Shown here piece by piece: positions 6,346-10,450 of a stretch of DNA of 10,450 bases; position 1 is the stretch's first letter; each line of letters opens with the position of its first letter. The translations under genes were made by a program, and so were the position numbers. A model generated the notes under the pieces. The model was not told the DNA's origin. It made no database searches and saw nothing but the letters and a program-made list of their open reading frames with translations. This DNA comes from Baffinella frigidus (Eukaryota; Cryptophyceae; Cryptomonadales; Baffinellaceae): positions 39,345 to 49,794 of the forward strand of contig MU646315.1 in assembly GCA_026770585.1 (NCBI GenBank). Reading direction: 5' to 3'.

Positions 6346-9300
6346 ATGCCATATTTTGCTCGAAACCTAAAAATACCGCATGCTGACAGGCCCCCCTTCA
6401 TGAATACACCTCAGGTGACTGGCTTGCTGTCATCACTGGGCAAAACCGATTTTTTGCGAGGCACCCCACGTTGGGGCCGCAATAGAAAAGAGACCATGCC
6501 GACGACCTTCGAGCGTACGGTGCTGGGCGGTGGTCGAAGAATGGAGGGCTTCCTACCACCCGTGCCCAGCCGGTCCAAGTCTGTGGAACGCTTCAGGATG
6601 ACACCTCCGGAGGTTTTGCCCTCGCGGATGCAGGAGCTACACGCAGAGTCTGGCGCTGCAGGGAGCAAGTCTGAGTACAGCTCGCCGTCGCCCCGGCGCG
6701 CCTCCAAGAGTCTCTGGGGGCGGAGACAGAGCTTGCCCGTGAAATCTCCCCAGGAACTCCTCGCTGTGCAGAAACCCGTCCAACTTTTCTTCGCCGGCCT
6801 CGCGCCTATCACCTACGGCCCTCTGTCAGATTCTCCCGCTGCGGCAGCCACGCCGGCGCGCACTCGAAGCTTAGAAAGCATTTTGAAGCAGCAGGAGAGA
6901 CCGACACGCACTCGAAGCTTAGAGGGCCATTTCGGCTGGGCCGCTCCGGAGTCCCCCTCGTCGGCCCCCTGGGGTGGCACGATGCGCCGCGTGGTCTCAT
7001 CGCCAGAACGACCTGCCGGATCCAAGGCCCTCAAGCCATTGCCCGTCCGCCGGAATAGCGTCACGAAAGGGCAAGAGCTTCCCCCGGGCCTGCGCAAATG
7101 GTCGCATGCTGAGATCGTGGTACGTGCCCCTTTGCTGTTTTTCTTCTTTCCCTGCTGGGCTCCCAGCGGCGCCCCAAGCTGCCGTGCGAGGCCTGCACAC
7201 GCTTTGTTTCAGTGCGCCCCGGCGGTGGTGAGAGATTTCTTCTGCGGCGAAGATTGATCGCGCGCCCTCCCCCTCGAGCAGGAGCTGCAGGGCGGGCCTC
7301 GAGTGCGGCGAGTGGTCCAGCAGCCCCAGGTTCCACCAGCCCTCAGAAGTGAACCAACACAAAACCTGATATCCCCTGCAGACCAAACCCTAAGAGTTGA
7401 GTCTGCAGGGGAAATCAGCTTTTGCCATTCTTCGATTTGGTTCTCTTATGGGGGTTGGTAGTTGGCCTCCTCCCCGAAAGTCTCTCCCTGCCCTGCGCAC
7501 CTTTCCGCGGTCGCTCTCGATACACTCGTATTCCACCTCGATAAACGGCGTTGTCTCCGCAGGGGGTGGACGGCAACCTGATGATCCGGACAGCTGCCGA
7601 GTTCTTCGACCTTATCAACAGGCCTGCGCCCCTCCCACCCACCACCCGTCACTGCATGCACCTTTTCCTGGCTCAAAAGCTCTCTGGTTCAGGTACCACT
7701 CGGGGCAGTCTCCAACGGTCGTGGTCGAGTTAACAGTGGGGTGTTCAATCGAGGTGATCGGTGTGTGGGGGGTCGTGTGGAACAGGCACACGTTAGTGGT
7801 GGAAGTGACCTCATCAGGTGCTAGGTGGGTTGGTCCCCAACGGTCTTGGTCAAGTCATCCGTCAGGGGGGGGGTGTAACAGTATGTGTGTGGGGGGAGGG
7901 GGCGTCATCTAATAAATGTATCTCTCTTTTCAACAGGCACAAGTTCTCGGATGTGGCAGACATGCTGGGGAAGGAGTGCAAGTGGAAATGCTCGGACGAG
8001 TCAGGCAGGACTCATGGGCGCGAAGCAATCAAGCAGCACCTCCGAGATCAGGTTTAGAGTTTGGGGTTTGGGGTTAGGGGTTTGGAGTTGGGGTTTAGGG
8101 TTTAGGGTTTAGGGTTTCGGGGTTCAGGGTTGAGTGTTTGGGGTTTGGGGTTTAGGGATTAGGGTTTAGGATTTAGGATTTAGGGTTTAGAGTTTAGGGT
8201 TTAGGGTTTAGGGTTTAGGGTTTAGGGTTTAGGGTTCAGGGTTTAGGGTTTGGGGTTTGGGGGTTGGGGTTCAGGATTTATCGCAACCAAGCAACACCAC
8301 AGAGATCAGGTCCGAGAGACACAAACACGTTCTGAAAGCAAGGACCTACATAACCACTCAGCCACGTAGCTTTGTAGACTCTGAGTTTTGTCGTTGCCCC
8401 ACTCTCCACACAGAAGGCCGCAATTGCCACTTTTGAACGGGAATTGGATCCTTTCCTTCGGTTAATACTGAGATTGGTCACGTACCCCCGAGGTACCCCC
8501 TGGATATTTTGGGAGCTTGGGTCGTCGTGGCCTTCTGAGTGGAGCTGTGTGGCCTACAAACAAGGGAAGGTGGGTCGAGAGCCATGAGCGTGTAGCGTGT
8601 AATGCGCTGAATGCCAATATCCCCACATTTGAAAAGCGTTGGTGTGGCGCGCTAAAATTCAGAGGTTGATGCAGTGCGCCTCATGTCAATATCCCCGCAG
8701 ATGTGGTCCTACCCCGCAATGCGGTGGGTTCTGGGGCCAAAAGGGTACCAGCTGCACGAGGGCGAGAAACAAGAAGTGTTCGTTTCGTTCGATTTCGTCC
8801 GTCACGGCACCACCAACGAGGTTTGCTTTCTTGCCAGAAAGCCTACCAGGGGGCCCTCGACTGTTGACTCACCACAGGGATGTCCGGACTACACGAACAC
8901 CTTTGGTCGAGCCTCGGCCGGTGTCTTTGTTCTTAAATTAGTTCCAGAGAGTCGACTAAACGCGATATTTAGTCAACCCTCTGGTACTAAAATAAGAACA
9001 CACAGCCTCCAAATCGTGAAACCCAGATATCTCTGTAGTGCTTTCTCTTACACCAAGCCTTATTTTTGTACTTTTGAACAATGAGAGCATCTGGACCGTG
9101 GTTGCAGGAGGGCAACTTGCGAATTACCGAACGCGGGTCGAGTAGCGTCCAAACCGAGCCTGCTCGGTGTACGTTGTTGCCAATCATCATCTTCCACCTT
9201 GGCCACTTATGGCGACAAGTGGACCCTACTAAGTGGACCGCACTAAGTGGATCACTTTCATGAACAATGGACCGTGGGTGCAGGAGGGGCAGTCGATGCG

Positions 9301-9412
9301 GACGGAAGGGAGGCAGTGGCTGCAGTTTCGCATGGAGGAGCCCTCTGTGCACGCCTTCATCCAATTCATCGAGATTGAGATCCTGCTTTCCGCGTGCAGA
9401 GAAGAAGTCTGA
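6346..9412 (+). CDS. NTF2/SnoaL-like domain protein with Ser/Arg-rich N-terminal region, copy B (five exons, 410 residues)
   Basis: Exons: 6346-7119, 7563-7621, 7937-8051, 8701-8820, 9248-9412. Joined, they keep one frame to the TGA at 9410-9412. Residues 1-258 look disordered and rich in Ser, Arg and Pro, with repeated basic-Ser motifs (RSKS, RRAS, RRQS, RTRSLE at 172 and again at 188, RRNS) like kinase or 14-3-3 sites. Residues 265-405 fit an NTF2-like fold: helix TAAEFFDLINRHKFSDVADM, then KWKCSDESGRTHGREAIKQHL as in SnoaL-type domains, then alternating strands (EVFVSFDFVRHG, RQWLQFR, FIQFIEIEIL). That family includes enzymes and binding or dimerisation modules, so the role is unknown; no targeting peptide or membrane segment is seen. 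Exon joins keep the fold continuous, and exon 4 matches copy A. The start is the first in-frame ATG after a TAA at 6310, but ATG 6400 or 6496 is possible. Least certain are the start and the exon 5 acceptor. Confidence 0.75.
6859..6923 (+). repeat. 17-bp exact direct repeat in exon 1 encoding RTRSLE twice
   Basis: CGCACTCGAAGCTTAGA occurs at 6859-6875 and 6907-6923, 48 bases (16 codons) apart and in frame. Residues 172-177 and 188-193 are both RTRSLE. Identity at silent sites suggests a recent in-frame duplication. Confidence 0.85.
7120..7562 (+). other. Intron 1 of copy B (443 bp, GT-AG, phase 0) with fold-back
   Basis: Donor GTACGT directly follows the codons E-I-V; the acceptor is CTCCGCAG. 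Inside is an inverted repeat of 24-base arms (7360-7383 and 7401-7424, 22 of 24 paired, CCCCTGCAGAC at the loop side) around a 17-base loop that contains AAACCCTAA, a C-strand telomere motif. The open frame continues past the donor to 7257, but those residues break the domain junction. Confidence 0.7.
7622..7936 (+). other. Intron 2 of copy B (315 bp, GC-AG, flanked by a 9-bp direct repeat)
   Basis: Joining ATC-AAC-AG at 7621 to G-CAC-AAG at 7937 gives FFDLIN-R-HKFSD, a natural continuation of the helix. The donor is GC (GCCTGC) and the acceptor TTTCAACAG. TCAACAGGC is present at both boundaries (7615-7623 and 7930-7938), and within this ambiguity only the GC-AG placement has usable ends. The interior has an imperfect direct repeat (CCAACGGTCGTGGTCGAGT at about 7710 and CCAACGGTCTTGGTCAAGT at about 7837) and G-runs near 7867-7900. 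Confidence 0.7.
8052..8277 (+). repeat. Telomere-like tract at the start of intron 3
   Basis: TTTAGGG and TTTGGGG heptamers with scattered variants; the most regular run is around 8188-8236. The G-rich strand is the sense strand, so the transcript would carry UUUAGGG repeats with four-G-run potential. It ends at GGATTTATCGC. Confidence 0.9.
8052..8700 (+). other. Intron 3 of copy B (649 bp, GT-AG, phase 0), opening in telomere-like repeat
   Basis: The donor GTTTAG after the codons R-D-Q is itself the first repeat unit. The acceptor is ATCCCCGCAG. The downstream 120 bases match the end of intron 3 of copy A. Between 8278 and 8540 I see only unique non-coding sequence. Confidence 0.75.
8922..9005. 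repeat. Fold-back of about 38-base arms in intron 4 of copy B
   Basis: The arms at 8922-8960 and 8968-9005 pair at roughly four of five positions around CGCGATA, best in the loop-proximal part (GACTAAA/TTTAGTC, CCAGAG/CTCTGG, GTTCTT/AAGAAC). Intron 4 of copy A has no equivalent, so it was probably gained after duplication. No coding capacity. Confidence 0.7.
9071..9140 (+). pseudogene. Partial duplicate of the exon 5 start (exon 5a relic)
   Basis: CTTTTGAACAATGAG then AGCATCTGGACCGTGGTTGC lines up base for base with copy A around its acceptor (1258-1295: CTTCTGAACACCAAG then ACCTTCTGGACC), and also with the true exon 5 of copy B at 9260. In the GPW frame it reads ASGPWLQEG then loses similarity within about 15 codons. 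Spliced from the phase 0 donor at 8821 it would go out of frame and stop at a TAG. It appears to be the former acceptor and exon start, replaced by the copy 185 bases downstream. Confidence 0.6.
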
Positions 9413-10034
9413 GAATCGTCCGCTTCTAAAGAGCGGTCTACTTCACGCCGTAAGTGGCCAGGTTGGCCAGGATTAACCAACTAAGAATCTGAAGGGGCAC
9501 GTAGAAAGTAATTTACTGTAGGAAAGTTCACTGTGTATTAAGTTGAATCGTGTGGCTACGAACAAAGACACGAGCAAGAACAAAGTGCACGACGCGCGTC
9601 ATGTGTCACCTCGCGCGGGACCCGGTCCAAGACGAGCCCGCCTCGGGCCATTGGGTCGACTGTAATTGAGGTAAGCTTCTAAGGGCTGCACTCTTCTGAT
9701 TTTGGTCCTCACCCATGGAGAGTTCCGTCAGAAGTTCTGAAAAATCAGCCAGATTTGGTTTTTCAAACCCCCCCCTCTACAACCATATGAAACTGTTGAG
9801 GCCCCCTCCCTGCAAATACCCTCTCAGTGACAGCACAGTCGTGGATTCGAGTCTGAGTGTCGTCAATGCAGAACTCTCTTTAGGAGCACGGAAGCAGGGT
9901 GTGTTGACTTATGTTCACGACACATAAGCCACCTCCAATTTTGCATCTCTCAAAATCAATCGAATTTCCTGCCCGATGCCCGCTCCATGTAAATACACAC
10001 GTACTCATGGACGCCACATTCTGATCCAGCGAAA
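9413..10034. other. 3' flank of copy B, no further gene seen
   Basis: About 9510-9623 resembles the block after copy A, and about 9631-9660 carries the 43-bp repeat family in reverse orientation. The forward open frame at 9715-9927 has no recognisable domain and is not present after copy A, so it is not called. No clear poly(A) signal is seen. Confidence 0.5.
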
Positions 10035-10036
10035 TA

Positions 10037-10153
10037 CAGGGGTACCTCGTTCATAAGAAATCGCCCCCCCCCTAGGACCACCATAGAGCCCTAGGCATAG
10101 TCCTACTGTAGAATCCTACGGGGAGGCAGTTTCTTATGAGCGAGGTACCCCTG
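10037..10153. mobile_element. Fold-back (MITE-like) element, copy 2, 117 bp, flanked by TA
   Basis: The ends CAGGGGTACCTCG and CGAGGTACCCCTG are perfect inverted repeats, and the pairing continues inward through TTCATAAGAAA with a few mismatches. TA lies on both sides (10035-10036, 10154-10155). The arm core (ACCTCG-TCATAAG) and interior (CCTAGGACCACC) match the element at 2287-2390. TA flanks and CAGGG-type ends resemble the unrelated-interior element at 4878-5050, consistent with one transposase source. Confidence 0.75.
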
Positions 10154-10213
10154 TAGTCTATCTCTGAAGTGGCGATAGGCTCATATTTGACCCCCAGCAG
10201 GTCGTAGGTTTCT

Positions 10214-10235
10214 TCCTACCTAGGCCCAGGTAGGA
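10214..10235. repeat. 8-bp stem-loop (TCCTACCT/AGGTAGGA)
   Basis: Perfect stem with the 6-base loop AGGCCC. It lies in a CCTAGG-rich stretch, about 60 bases after the MITE-like element, that resembles 3925-3970. From here to 10450 no gene is supported; the reverse frame 10216-10413 has no recognisable feature. Confidence 0.6.
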
Positions 10236-10450
10236 GCGAAAGAGGCTGCCCTCCACTCAAGGGATACGTCCACTCAAGCACGAGCCCCGGCAACATTTTG
10301 ACACGAGCAGCAGAAGCAGGGCACGCAAAACACTCTTTCTTCAAAGAGAGCACGCGCGCGCTCGGTCTGAGGCAAACGCATGTAACACACAAGCCGGAAC
10401 CAAACCCCCACAATGCGCCACAATCAGAACCCTTCCTGCGGACCAGCCAG

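Larger units (their letters stand above)
8821..9247 (+). other. Intron 4 of copy B (427 bp, GT-AG, phase 0)
   Basis: Donor GTTTGC follows T-T-N-E. The acceptor CACTAAG before TGG-ATC-ACT is the third of three short repeats (CAAGTGGACC, TAAGTGGACC, TAAGTGGATC at 9216-9252); only this one leaves the conserved GPWVQEG frame open. It contains a fold-back and a partial exon duplicate, described separately. Confidence 0.6.

Noticed and set aside
7397-7912. Forward 171-residue ORF
   Set aside because: It spans intron 1, exon 2 and intron 2 in a different frame from the domain-encoding exon and has no recognisable motif.
9071-9140. Exon 5a as a genuine extra coding exon
   Set aside because: From the phase 0 donor it is out of frame and stops early; its GPW-frame similarity ends after about 15 codons with no donor that restores the frame to exon 5.

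Overview
This window looks like nuclear DNA from an intron-containing eukaryotic alga or protist. The evidence is a five-exon gene with GT-AG introns and one GC-AG intron, long tracts of degenerate TTTAGGG (plant/algal-type telomere) repeat inside the DNA, and many short inverted-repeat elements. There are no bacterial-style operons, rRNAs or tRNAs. A dinoflagellate, chromerid or similar algal lineage would fit (GC-AG introns, tandem same-strand paralogues, TTTAGGG repeats), but the sequence alone does not fix the organism.

The coding content is two tandem, same-strand copies of one gene family. Copy B (6346-9412) appears complete. Its five exons, joined in phase, give a 410-residue protein: a Ser/Arg/Pro-rich N-terminal region of about 258 residues, then about 150 residues that read like an NTF2/SnoaL-type fold. 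Copy A enters from the left edge, and only its last two exons are seen (733 to 1414). The copies match in exon 4 (101/120 bases, 34/40 residues, 11 of 17 codon differences silent), in the acceptor-side part of intron 3, in exon 5 and in a block downstream of the stop. This is therefore a duplication of the locus, not only of a coding segment.

Between the genes (about 1.4-6.3 kb) I find no convincing gene. The stretch holds a 43-bp direct repeat, an inverted-repeat element of about 104 bp, a 135-bp multi-hairpin unit, a telomere-like tract, a 16-bp tandem repeat, a 20-bp palindrome, and two copies of a repeat of about 460 bp (R1 4411-4866, R2 5533-5998). Next to R1 is a 173-bp element with 28-bp terminal inverted repeats, flanked by TA. 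The related sequence beside R2, in inverted orientation, lacks the element. This filled/empty pair suggests a TA-targeting (Tc1/mariner-like) non-autonomous transposon. A 117-bp element at 10037-10153 has the same TA and CAGGG-type ends.

The introns of copy B are unusual. Intron 1 and intron 4 carry long fold-backs, intron 2 is GC-AG with a 9-bp direct repeat across its boundaries, and intron 3 opens directly with about 220 bp of telomere-like repeat. The terminal exon of copy B also appears to have been partly duplicated, with a shift of the splice acceptor relative to copy A.
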